NCBI GenBank assembly: GCA_964578605.1
Contig: CAZODO010000009.1
Span: 23,197 to 87,196 of the forward strand
Source: JAXMHN01 sp964578605
Lineage (GTDB): Bacteria; Verrucomicrobiota; Verrucomicrobiia; Limisphaerales; SIBE01
Length of the DNA stretch: 64,000 nt
Direction: 5' to 3'
In this document: piece after piece, positions 42,646-50,829 of the stretch
Layout of the letters: every line of letters starts with the position of its first letter
How positions within the stretch are numbered: position 1 is the stretch's first letter
Program-made: the position numbers and the translations under genes
Notes under the pieces: model-generated
Seen by the model: the letters and a program-made list of their open reading frames with translations, nothing else
Database searches by the model: none
What the model was told of the DNA's origin: nothing

Positions 42646-44028
42646 TCACGCTCGATCGCGCGCGTACCAGTCAATATTGCGCGTCAGGACGATGACCAGC
42701 GCCAGAATGGCGAACAGGCCGGCTGTGCCAAGCAACAGCGCATAATCCTGCAATTGAAGGGCGACATAGAGAAACGCGTATATGGCAGCCAAAAGGGCGG
42801 CAACAATAAGGGTGCGGGTGCCGCTCTTAAGCATTTTGGCACTGTGAAAGCAGATTAGCAGGATCGTGACGGCAACGGCGATAAGGTAAGAGAGCCCAAA
42901 CGAAGTGAATTCCGAGAGCGATAGCAGTGCCAGGTAAAACAGGCAGAGCGCCGCCCCGACCACGGCGTATTGGAAGGGATGGATCTTGAGCGCGGCCAGG
43001 ATCTCGAACAGGAAGAACGCCGCGAAGATCAGGACGATAAAGAGCACCCCGTACTTGATGGCCCGCTCGGTATTCCTATAGGCGTCAATGCCCGAAAGGA
43101 GGACCACGCCAAAAAGGGAGGCGTCCGCGGATGCCGGGTGCAGGCCCGCTTCGGGCTCCTGGTCAGTCCATTGCTGCCCGTATTCGCGGCTGTAATAGGA
43201 GACCTGCCAGGAGGCGTCAAAGCCGTTGCGGCCGACCTGGCGCTGTGCCGGCAGGATGGCGCCCACGAAGCTCGGATCCGGCCAGGGCGAAGTGATGCGC
43301 ACCTGGTTTTGTGCACCGACGGGGGCGATGCTCATGCCGCCGCTTCCGTTCAATGCCAAGCGCAGCCGAAAGGGAATCGCCGCCCCGAGATTGCGGGGAT
43401 CGCCAACCCGGGCGAAGACTCCGGAAGTGAACCCTTTGAGCTTGCTGCCGGGGAGCAGGGGATGACTTCCGGTTCCCCAGCTTATTTGCAGAGTCTCTTT
43501 CACTCCGCGCAGGTCCGGGATGGCGAAGGCCACGAGCGCTTCGTTCCAAAGCACGCTCTTCTCGTCGATCCGCAACGCCGCGAAATCAGGTTGGGCGAAC
43601 TGGCCGCTGACGTCGAATTCCCCTCGAAAAACGACCGCTTCGTAGATGCCCCGGTGCAACTTGGACGGCGTCAAGTGCCCCGCGACAACGACGTTCGTGG
43701 GCAGGAAATAGGCAGTGGCCTGGAGGATGTCCACTGCCTCAAACCGCTCGATAGCGCCGGACGCGTTGGCACGTTCTTTCCACGACTTCACCGCGCGCTG
43801 GTAAGGGACGACCAGGACGGGACCGATAAACTTCTGGTCGCGACCCCAGCTGGAGGTGATGCTCGCAACGGCTTCGTTCCGTCGGCCGAGCCGTTCCCGG
43901 AGAACGGACCGGACCATTTGCAGGGGGACGAGCAACAAGAGGATCAGAACAGCAACCCCGGCGATTTTGATGAGGGTGCTGGAGCTCTTGAGGGGATCGG
44001 GCAGGGAGACGTTATCAGGGGTGTTCAT
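42646..44028 (-). CDS. creD: Inner-membrane protein CreD
   Basis: 460 residues. One N-terminal helix (about 20-40), a large periplasmic domain beginning R-R-N-E-A-V-A-S-I-T-S-S-W-G and including G-P-V-L-V-V-P-Y, then about five helices from residue 330 (Y-G-V-L-F-I-V-L-I-F-A-A-F-F-L-F-E, H-P-F-Q-Y). That is the CreD layout. In enterobacteria creD is under the CreBC two-component system and affects envelope integrity and beta-lactam response. No creBC is here. The ATG at 44028 is preferred over one at 44073. A 17-bp palindrome lies about 96 bp upstream. Confidence 0.9.
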   Translation of the reverse strand: MNTPDNVSLPDPLKSSSTLIKIAGVAVLILLLLVPLQMVRSVLRERLGRRNEAVASITSSWGRDQKFIGPVLVVPYQRAVKSWKERANASGAIERFEAVDILQATAYFLPTNVVVAGHLTPSKLHRGIYEAVVFRGEFDVSGQFAQPDFAALRIDEKSVLWNEALVAFAIPDLRGVKETLQISWGTGSHPLLPGSKLKGFTSGVFARVGDPRNLGAAIPFRLRLALNGSGGMSIAPVGAQNQVRITSPWPDPSFVGAILPAQRQVGRNGFDASWQVSYYSREYGQQWTDQEPEAGLHPASADASLFGVVLLSGIDAYRNTERAIKYGVLFIVLIFAAFFLFEILAALKIHPFQYAVVGAALCLFYLALLSLSEFTSFGLSYLIAVAVTILLICFHSAKMLKSGTRTLIVAALLAAIYAFLYVALQLQDYALLLGTAGLFAILALVIVLTRNIDWYARDRA

Positions 44029-44123
44029 GTTGAGTGAAGCGAGTGACTGGGGGCGTGGACCGGCGGTGGACAATCCGCGGCGGGGCGGCGTCCCGGGCAG
44101 AGGTTGAGGTAAAAAGGGCAGTC

Positions 44124-44140
44124 ACTTTGTATTACAAAGT
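44124..44140. promoter_or_regulatory. Palindromic operator candidate upstream of creD
   Basis: ACTTTGT and ACAAAGT are perfect reverse complements around a 3-base centre (44124-44140). The site lies 96-112 bp upstream of the creD start codon, where a promoter is expected, and TAATAC inside it (minus strand) could be a -10 box. The size and symmetry fit a dimeric winged-helix repressor. No regulator gene is adjacent. Confidence 0.45.
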
Positions 44141-44247
44141 CGTGGACATTGCTGCCCCGCGTTTCGTTCAATCTCGCGGCCCGATGGCCGGTCCTGGCCC
44201 CCGACTGCAAGGCGCCCCTCGGATCCGTCGGGCATCGTTGGGACTTC

Positions 44248-46998
44248 TCAGTCAGGCCGCCAGGCTGCCTCAAATCGATACCGGCCGGACCCCACCTCGA
44301 ACACGGCGGCCCGAGCCTGCTTCTCGATACACCGGATGCCGGAGACGCGTCCGATGGCTTTGCCGCCTTCTGTGACCCCGTCCGGGTCGGTGGTCGGGAT
44401 TTGAATTGTGGCGGATGTGTTCGGAGGGATGGCGATCTCGAAGACGACCTGGTCGCCGGCTTTCCGCCATTCGGAGCCGATGGGGCCGCTGATGGAATCA
44501 TAGCGGGCGCGGGCCCAATCCAACCCGGCGACCACTTGCGGCTGGAGAATGATCCTCCGGAAGCCGGGTCCTCGCGGGTCGGGATTAATCCCGCCGAGCC
44601 CGGAATAGAACCACTCGCCCACATGCCCGAGCATGCAATGGTTCTGCGAGCTGGCAGGGTTGGCGTCCCAAGCTTCGGTGAGGGAGGTCGCCCCCTTCTT
44701 AAGTTGGTCGACGTAGCCGGGCCCTTCGGTCCGCGTTACGAGGTCGAACAGCACGCCAGGGTGGCCGCCCGCCCGTAAAGCTTCGACCAGGAACCGGAAG
44801 CCGACGTCGCCCGCGGTGACCTGGTTGCCGCGCGAACGCACGTCATCGACGAGTTTTTGGAGGACGGGGCCGGCTTGATTCGGGCTGACCATGCCGAGGA
44901 CCAGGGGCATGGCGGCGGCCGTTTGGCTTCCGCGGTCGTACTGGCTGGTTTTCGGATTAAAGAACTTGGCGTTGAAAGCTTTCCGGATTTCGCTGACCAG
45001 GGAAGCCCATTTTGCGGCGTCTTCGCTCCGGCCCAGTAGCTCTGCGGTTTGGCGGAGGATGTCAGCGCCATGGAAGTAGATGGCTGTGGCGGTGACGCCT
45101 TTGCTGGTCAATTGCGACTCGCCAGGCGGGTTAGGCCCGATGTCATACCAATCGCCAAGGCCGTGGGAGAGGATATGACCGTTGGCGCGGCTGCTGAGGT
45201 AATCCACGTAACGAGCGGCAGTGGCGTAGTTCTCGGCGAGCGGACGAAGGTCGCCGTAACGCTGGTAAATCAGCCACGGGTTGACGACGGAAGCGCTGCC
45301 CCATTCAGGTGAGTCGCGAAACCCGCCGCTGAATACGGTAAACTCGGGGGCGATATCGGGAACCAGGCCGTTCGGAAGCTGCGCGGCGGCCATGTCATCG
45401 CAGATTTTCGAGTAGAGCAGGGCGGCGTCGTAGTTGAAGAAGATGGTCGGGCCGAGCAAATGCGAGACTTCCAGCCAGCCAAGCTTCTCGCGATGCGGGC
45501 AATCCGTAAGCACGCTCTGGAGATTGCTGTCGATGGCCGCCAGGATGAGGCGGTCGATCCGTTCGAGGACTGGGTCTGAGCAGGTGAAATCACCGGTTCG
45601 GCGGGCGGAAGAATGGGTGAACTCGCCGCGCAGTTGGAGAAGGGTGGGCCGGTCGGGGAACCGCTCCCTTTGCTCAAAGGGCGAGGCGCCTTCCACCTGC
45701 ACGTAACGAAACCCGTAATAGGTGAAGCGCGGGCGCCAGGCTTCCGGCTCGCCAAGGCCCTTCAAGATGTAGGAGAACCATACGGGGCTGCCGGAACTGC
45801 GCTGGCTCACCAGTCCGTTGGAGTCCAGCAACTCGCCGGGGATGAGCTTCACCGTCGCGCCTGCGGAGCCGCGGATCTGGAGCGTCGGCCAACCCGAGAA
45901 ATTCTGGCCAAGGTCGTAGACGAAGACGCCGGGTTTGGGCTCGGTGACTTTCACAGGCGAGAAACTGGTCATGACTTTGACGGGAGGGGCGCTCTGGGCG
46001 GAGAGTTGCCCGCCTGGGCCGGCGGTTTTAACCGCGGACTGCCATGACGAATCGTCAAAGCCAGGGCGATCCCAACCCGGCAGTTCGCGCCGCGCGTCGT
46101 AGTCTTCCCCACCGAAGATGCACGAAAAGGTGATGGGTCCAGGGGCCGTCTTCCAGGAAGCGTCACTGCAGACGTTGGTGGAGGTCCCATCTTCGAACTG
46201 GACATTCATCTGGAGGATGAACTGCGGCGGGCCGAAGGAACCTGTGAACTTGACGTAGCGGCCGCCACGGACGTTATACATCCCGTTGCCGAGCATGACG
46301 GCTAGGGCGGCTGGCTTCGTCAAGCCCTCACCCGATGCGCCCAGCAGATCCGTGACGTCGAACGTGCTGTAAAGGCAGCGCTTCCGGTAGTCCGTCCACC
46401 CGGGATCGAGGACCTGGTCGCCCACTTTGACACCGTTGATGGACAATTCGTAGAAGCCCAAGCCACAAATGTGGGCCAGCGCGCGCTTCACGGGCTTTTT
46501 GAAGGCGATTTCGCGGCGGAAGATTGGGAGCGGCCCGGAGGTTTCGCCGCCCTCGCGCGCCCGAATCCACTTGGCAGCCCAATCGTTGGGAAGCAGCCCC
46601 ATGGTCCATTCGGCGGGGGGGCTCCAGGGCGAAGCGGCGCCTTCCTGGTCCCACACGCGCACCGCCCACCAGCACGATTGATTTGAAGCGAACGGCTTGC
46701 CGGTGCAGGCGATGTGCGCCATCTGGTCGGAGGCGACTTTGCCGGAGTCCCAGAGGTCTGCGCGGTCGGGCTGAAGGCGTCCTCGTTCGGTGGCGACGAG
46801 CACTTGAAAAGCCGATTGGCGGAGGTTCCGCGCGGCAGGATCGGGTGACTCGAGTTCCCAGGAGAACCGTGGTTGGGCGGCGTCGATGCCGACGGGGTTC
46901 TCGCGGTACTCGCAGCGAAGGCGGACCGGGTTGAGCGCTGCCAGGCAAGAGAGCTGAACCAGGGACAGCGCGAGGGCAAGGGCGATTCGGTGGCTCAT
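44248..46998 (-). CDS. Alpha-L-rhamnosidase (GH78), secreted
   Basis: 916 residues from M-S-H-R-I at 46998; the antisense extension to 47568 is rejected. A signal peptide ends near L-S-C-L-A-A. N-terminal beta-sandwich domains include L-R-C-E-Y-R-E-N-P-V-G-I-D-A-A-Q-P-R-F-S-W and L-D-P-G-W-T-D-Y-R-K-R-C-L-Y. The catalytic (alpha/alpha)6 domain has D-C-P-H-R-E-K-L-G-W near residue 498, which carries the general acid Glu, and later P-x-S-x-x-x-H-C-M-L-G-H-V-G-E-W-F-Y-S-G-L-G-G-I. It releases terminal L-rhamnose from plant or microbial glycans. It is divergent from serS with 141 bp between them. Confidence 0.93.
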   Translation of the reverse strand: MSHRIALALALSLVQLSCLAALNPVRLRCEYRENPVGIDAAQPRFSWELESPDPAARNLRQSAFQVLVATERGRLQPDRADLWDSGKVASDQMAHIACTGKPFASNQSCWWAVRVWDQEGAASPWSPPAEWTMGLLPNDWAAKWIRAREGGETSGPLPIFRREIAFKKPVKRALAHICGLGFYELSINGVKVGDQVLDPGWTDYRKRCLYSTFDVTDLLGASGEGLTKPAALAVMLGNGMYNVRGGRYVKFTGSFGPPQFILQMNVQFEDGTSTNVCSDASWKTAPGPITFSCIFGGEDYDARRELPGWDRPGFDDSSWQSAVKTAGPGGQLSAQSAPPVKVMTSFSPVKVTEPKPGVFVYDLGQNFSGWPTLQIRGSAGATVKLIPGELLDSNGLVSQRSSGSPVWFSYILKGLGEPEAWRPRFTYYGFRYVQVEGASPFEQRERFPDRPTLLQLRGEFTHSSARRTGDFTCSDPVLERIDRLILAAIDSNLQSVLTDCPHREKLGWLEVSHLLGPTIFFNYDAALLYSKICDDMAAAQLPNGLVPDIAPEFTVFSGGFRDSPEWGSASVVNPWLIYQRYGDLRPLAENYATAARYVDYLSSRANGHILSHGLGDWYDIGPNPPGESQLTSKGVTATAIYFHGADILRQTAELLGRSEDAAKWASLVSEIRKAFNAKFFNPKTSQYDRGSQTAAAMPLVLGMVSPNQAGPVLQKLVDDVRSRGNQVTAGDVGFRFLVEALRAGGHPGVLFDLVTRTEGPGYVDQLKKGATSLTEAWDANPASSQNHCMLGHVGEWFYSGLGGINPDPRGPGFRRIILQPQVVAGLDWARARYDSISGPIGSEWRKAGDQVVFEIAIPPNTSATIQIPTTDPDGVTEGGKAIGRVSGIRCIEKQARAAVFEVGSGRYRFEAAWRPD

Positions 46999-47139
46999 GG
47001 AATTACAGATTGTCCGCAGATTGGCCGATTCGAACCTGAAAGACGAGGGCGAAAAGGCTCGCGCCTGGCTCCCGCGGAGCTTCGCTAAGGCTGCTGCCTT
47101 CCACCTTGCCGGGCGAAGTTCCATTCCTATAATGCGTCG

Positions 47140-48435
47140 ATGCTGGATATCAAACTGATCCGTGAAGAGCCTGAGCGTGTCCGGAGCCGGCTCGCTGCGA
47201 GAGGGGCAGGGGACGAGCGGGCGATCGATCAGGTGTTGGAATTGGACGAGAAACGGCGCGCGGCTCTCGTTGAGGTGGAAGGCTTGAAAGGAGAGCGCAA
47301 CCGGGCTTCCAAGGAGATCGGGGCGCTGATGGCCCAGAAGAAGGGAAGCGAAGCCGAGGAAAAGAAGCGGCACGTCCGCGAGATTGGCGAGCGGATCACG
47401 GAACTGGACCGAGCGGTCGCGGCGGCCGAAACGGAGCGGGACGAGTTGCTGTTGCGGATACCCAACTTGCCGCACGAGTCTGTTCCTGTGGGCAAGTCGG
47501 CTGAGGAAAACCCCGTGGTGCGGACGTGGGGGGCGCAGCCGGAGTTTTCCTTCAAGCCCAAAAGCCACCTGGAGCTGTGCGAATCGCTGGGGTTAGTTGA
47601 CTTTGCGCGCGGCGCCAAGTTGTCCGGCAGCGGCTTTCTGCTCTACACGGGGATGGGTGCGCGATTGGAGCGAGCGCTGATTCAGTTCCTGCTCGATCTG
47701 CACACGACGGCGCATGGATACACGGAGGTTTCCCCGCCCTATATCATCAGCCGCGATTGCATGGTCGGCGTTGGGCAGTTCCCGAAATTTGAAGATCAAG
47801 CTTACGCCGTTCAGGAGGGCAAAGACGCCACGTCAATGGGCAAGCTCTACATGTTGCCAACAGCGGAAGCGCCCGTGGCGAATATTCATCGCGGGGAGAT
47901 ATTGAAAGAGAGCCAGTTGCCGATCCGATACTGCGCTTACAGCCCGTGTTTCCGGGCGGAAGCGGGTGCGGCTGGGGTGGGGACGCGTGGCATGATCCGC
48001 GTGCACCAGTTTGACAAGGTCGAGCTCATCAAAGTGGTCGCCCCCGAGACGGGATATGACGAACTGGAAAAGATGACGGCCAACGCTGAGGCAGTCCTGC
48101 AAAGGCTGGGGCTTCATTATCGCGTGATCCTTCTCTGCACAGGAGATATGGGTTTCGCCAGTGCCAAGACGTATGACATCGAGGTCTGGGCGCCGGGGCA
48201 AGGCCAATACCTCGAGGTGTCCAGTTGCTCCAATTGCGAGGACTTCCAGGCGCGGCGCATGGGTTTGCGATACAAGACAGCCGAGGGCGAAAACCGCTTC
48301 CCGCACATCCTGAACGGGAGCGGCACTGCGTTGGCCCGGCTGTTTGTGGCTTTGGTGGAAACCTGCCAGCGAGCGGACGGCACCTTGGAGTTTCCAGCGG
48401 CGCTGCGTGCCTGCTTGGAACCGCGCCTTGAATGA
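47140..48435 (+). CDS. serS: Seryl-tRNA synthetase
   Basis: A 431-residue class II synthetase charging tRNA-Ser. The N-terminal M-L-D-I-K-L-I-R-E-E-P-E-R-V and a long coiled-coil arm (about residues 30-100) bind the tRNA variable arm. Motif 2 is visible at Y-S-P-C-F-R-A-E-A-G, followed by G-T-R-G-M-I-R-V-H-Q-F-D-K-V-E; motif 3 is N-G-S-G-T-A-L-A-R. Length is typical. The stop overlaps the glgA start by 4 bp, so the two are translationally coupled although functionally unrelated. Confidence 0.97.
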   Translation: MLDIKLIREEPERVRSRLAARGAGDERAIDQVLELDEKRRAALVEVEGLKGERNRASKEIGALMAQKKGSEAEEKKRHVREIGERITELDRAVAAAETERDELLLRIPNLPHESVPVGKSAEENPVVRTWGAQPEFSFKPKSHLELCESLGLVDFARGAKLSGSGFLLYTGMGARLERALIQFLLDLHTTAHGYTEVSPPYIISRDCMVGVGQFPKFEDQAYAVQEGKDATSMGKLYMLPTAEAPVANIHRGEILKESQLPIRYCAYSPCFRAEAGAAGVGTRGMIRVHQFDKVELIKVVAPETGYDELEKMTANAEAVLQRLGLHYRVILLCTGDMGFASAKTYDIEVWAPGQGQYLEVSSCSNCEDFQARRMGLRYKTAEGENRFPHILNGSGTALARLFVALVETCQRADGTLEFPAALRACLEPRLE

Positions 48436-49886
48436 TGAAGATCCTGACGGCCTGCAGCGAAGTTTTCCCGTACTCGAAAACGGGCGGCTTGGCCGATATG
48501 GCCGGAGCGCTGGCGAAGTATCTCGCGGGGGCCGGGCACGAAGTGGTCGTTGTCACCCCCCTTTACCAGGGGGTTGCCGCGAAGGCTGCGCCCCTAAAGC
48601 GCATCGAACGCGCGCTCAAGTTGCCCCTGGGCCGCGATGGTGTGAAAGCCGAGATTCTGACGCACCAGCCTATGGAGCGTCTGACGATCCATTTCGTGAG
48701 GCAACCCGCGTTTTACGAACGGCCGTCGCTCTACGGGGAAGGGGGACGGGATTATCCGGACAACGCGGAGCGGTTCATTTTCTTCTCCAAATGCGTGGCG
48801 TATCTGGCGCGGCACCTCGATTTCAAGCCGGACATTTTACATGTTCATGACTGGCAGACGGGGTTGGTGCCGCTGTTTGTGGCGCATCAGAAGTGGCAGG
48901 ATGCCTGGCGCATTCCGCCTCGGACCTGCCTGACCATTCACAACCTGGCGTATCAGGGGGTGTTTCCCGCGTCGAAGTACGAGCTCACGAATTTGCCCTG
49001 GCAGTACTTCCAGCCTAAAGGCGTTGAGTATTTCGGGTCGCTCAACTGCCTCAAAGCGGGGCTCATTTACTCCGACGTGCTCACGACGGTCAGCCCCCGC
49101 TACGCCCGGGAGATCACGACCGAAGAGTTCGGGTGCGGCCTGGATGGCGTGCTGCGAGAGCGCCAAGCCAGCCTGCATGGCATCCTGAACGGCGTGGACT
49201 ACACCGAGTGGAAGACGGTCGATAACCCCTTCCTGAGGCACTCCTACTCGGCCGAGGATTTGTCGAATAAGGCAGCGGCAAAGGCCGACCTTCAAACAGA
49301 AATGGGACTCCCGGTTGCCCTAGACATCCCGCTCTTCGGGACGGTCAGCCGCCTTGCAGAACAGAAGGGCATGGACATCCTTCTGAGTGCGCTCGAGGAG
49401 ATGCTGAGCGCCAACCTGCAATTCGTGCTGCTGGGAGCGGGCGAGTCCCGGTTCGAGCGCGCCTTTGTCCAATTGGCGGCGAGGCATCCGGACAAGATGG
49501 CGGTGCGAATTGGTTATGATCATGCGCTGGCGCATCGGATAGAAGCCGGCAGCGATTTCTTCCTGATGCCGTCGCGCTTCGAACCGTGTGGTCTCAACCA
49601 GATGTACAGCCTCCGGTACGGGACCATTCCCATCGTGCGCACAACGGGCGGGTTGGACGATTCGGTCACCGGTCCCACCCAGGATGCGAATACCGCCAAC
49701 GGCATCAAATTCACCGAATACTCCAGCCGGGCGTTGGCCAAGGCGATTCGCAAAGCGCTGGTCCTCTGTGAGCACCCGGATGTTCTGGAGCATTTCCGGT
49801 TGAATGCGATGGAGGCGGATTTCTCCTGGACGCGCACCGCGGGGGAGTACGCGCGCCTTTTTGAAAGCCTGCTTGCCGAGCCCTGA
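48432..49886 (+). CDS. glgA: Glycogen synthase (ADP-glucose)
   Basis: A 484-residue GT5 enzyme adding glucose from ADP-glucose to alpha-1,4-glucan. The N-terminus has S-E-V-F-P-Y-S-K-T-G-G-L-A-D with the K-T-G-G-L ADP-glucose loop; V-H-D-W-Q-T-G and T-I-H-N-L-A-Y-Q-G follow. The C-terminal catalytic motif is S-R-F-E-P-C-G-L-N-Q-M-Y with T-T-G-G-L-D-D-S-V. The start overlaps serS (ATGATG); either of two adjacent ATGs may be used. Other glycogen genes are not in this window. Confidence 0.96.
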   Translation: MMKILTACSEVFPYSKTGGLADMAGALAKYLAGAGHEVVVVTPLYQGVAAKAAPLKRIERALKLPLGRDGVKAEILTHQPMERLTIHFVRQPAFYERPSLYGEGGRDYPDNAERFIFFSKCVAYLARHLDFKPDILHVHDWQTGLVPLFVAHQKWQDAWRIPPRTCLTIHNLAYQGVFPASKYELTNLPWQYFQPKGVEYFGSLNCLKAGLIYSDVLTTVSPRYAREITTEEFGCGLDGVLRERQASLHGILNGVDYTEWKTVDNPFLRHSYSAEDLSNKAAAKADLQTEMGLPVALDIPLFGTVSRLAEQKGMDILLSALEEMLSANLQFVLLGAGESRFERAFVQLAARHPDKMAVRIGYDHALAHRIEAGSDFFLMPSRFEPCGLNQMYSLRYGTIPIVRTTGGLDDSVTGPTQDANTANGIKFTEYSSRALAKAIRKALVLCEHPDVLEHFRLNAMEADFSWTRTAGEYARLFESLLAEP

Positions 49887-49910
49887 AGCAACAGGTCCCG
49901 GGGACCGCCG

Positions 49911-50195
49911 TCAGGCTACCGCTCCGCCTTTGAGCATGGTCGGGTCTTCGGAGGGTCTTTCGGGTCCAGACTCTGCTGCATTTGAGCGAAGGCTAAGGAG
50001 CAATTCGCACTGCGCCTCAAGCAGTTCGCGCATGAGCCGGCTCCGCGATCGAAGGAGAGGGATGGCTTTCCCTGATTCGTGGCGCGACACGGCCTCTTTG
50101 TAGGACCGAGTCACTTCGGTGAGTTCACGCCGCAACTGGGAAACACGGGCGCGCAGAGTACCCCGTTCACTCGGATCTGATATTCGGCGCGGCAT
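49911..50195 (-). CDS. Small charged, probably coiled-coil protein
   Basis: 94 residues, no family recognised. The sequence is rich in R, E and L with heptad-like spacing (L-R-A-R-V-S-Q-L-R-R-E-L-T-E-V-T; S-R-S-R-L-M-R-E-L-L-E-A-Q-C-E-L-L-L-S-L-R), suggesting a helical dimer. No signal peptide or membrane segment. It starts 12 bp after the stop of another small gene on the same strand, suggesting a two-gene unit convergent with glgA. Confidence 0.45.
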   Translation of the reverse strand: MPRRISDPSERGTLRARVSQLRRELTEVTRSYKEAVSRHESGKAIPLLRSRSRLMRELLEAQCELLLSLRSNAAESGPERPSEDPTMLKGGAVA

Positions 50196-50207
50196 CGCAA
50201 CTCCCTT

Positions 50208-50423
50208 TCAAGCTGGCTTTGGGCTCCCCATAACGTCCTCTTCGGATTGGAACTCCTCCAGTAGTGCGTCCAGGTCCGGCTCGCTCCTCAGCTCCCATCG
50301 CCCAGGATCGTCAACGGCAGGTTCTGAATGGACCAGGAAAGCGTCGGATTCGCCTGCTCTGAACAGCTCCAGGACTGCCGCAGAGAAGGCCGCGATGCCG
50401 GCCGATGTCAGAATCCATGTCAC
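50208..50423 (-). CDS. Hypothetical small acidic protein
   Basis: 71 residues from a GTG at 50423, which has GGGAG five bases upstream. A longer version to 50714 exists, but its N-terminal part is proline- and arginine-rich and not protein-like. The product has a short hydrophobic start (W-I-L-T-S-A-G-I-A-A-F-S-A-A-V) and an acidic C-terminus (D-L-D-A-L-L-E-E-F-Q-S-E-E-D). No family is recognised. It is followed on the same strand by the coiled-coil gene. Confidence 0.35.
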   Translation of the reverse strand: MTWILTSAGIAAFSAAVLELFRAGESDAFLVHSEPAVDDPGRWELRSEPDLDALLEEFQSEEDVMGSPKPA

Positions 50424-50829
50424 TCTTGCTCCCGTCCGTGTCTCAGTTTCGCACGTCGCACCCCGTCTGCCCTCGACGAGGAGACAGTTTTGTCGACTGG
50501 CAAGAAGCATGCCGGGGGAATTGCTGGCGCCGCCCCATGGAAAGCGCTGGGCTTTCCGCCGCGCTGGGGGATTTCTCGCATGGGATCGACCGCGGGTGGG
50601 GAATGGCTCGGGAAAGCTCCCGCCTGCCGGCATCGGGCCCGTTCCCAGGATTCGCATGGTTCTATCAACCTCGCGCACGAGCCCTTGGACTTGATCGAGG
50701 GGGCCGGAATTCATCCGCCACGGATTGCCTGAGGACAGCTCTGCCGCCGGGAGGCGGACGACTTGAAAGACCTGCCGGCGCTCGCGGAGGGGGGCTCTCC
50801 TTTAGGAGGGCTTGAGCGGCTTTCTGCCT
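50424..50829. other. Interval without a convincing gene
   Basis: About 400 bp between the small minus-strand genes and the LptD-like gene. Open frames here, including the upstream extension of the small acidic protein, have low-complexity translations. The leader of the small two-gene unit should be here; no promoter is identifiable by eye. Confidence 0.4.
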
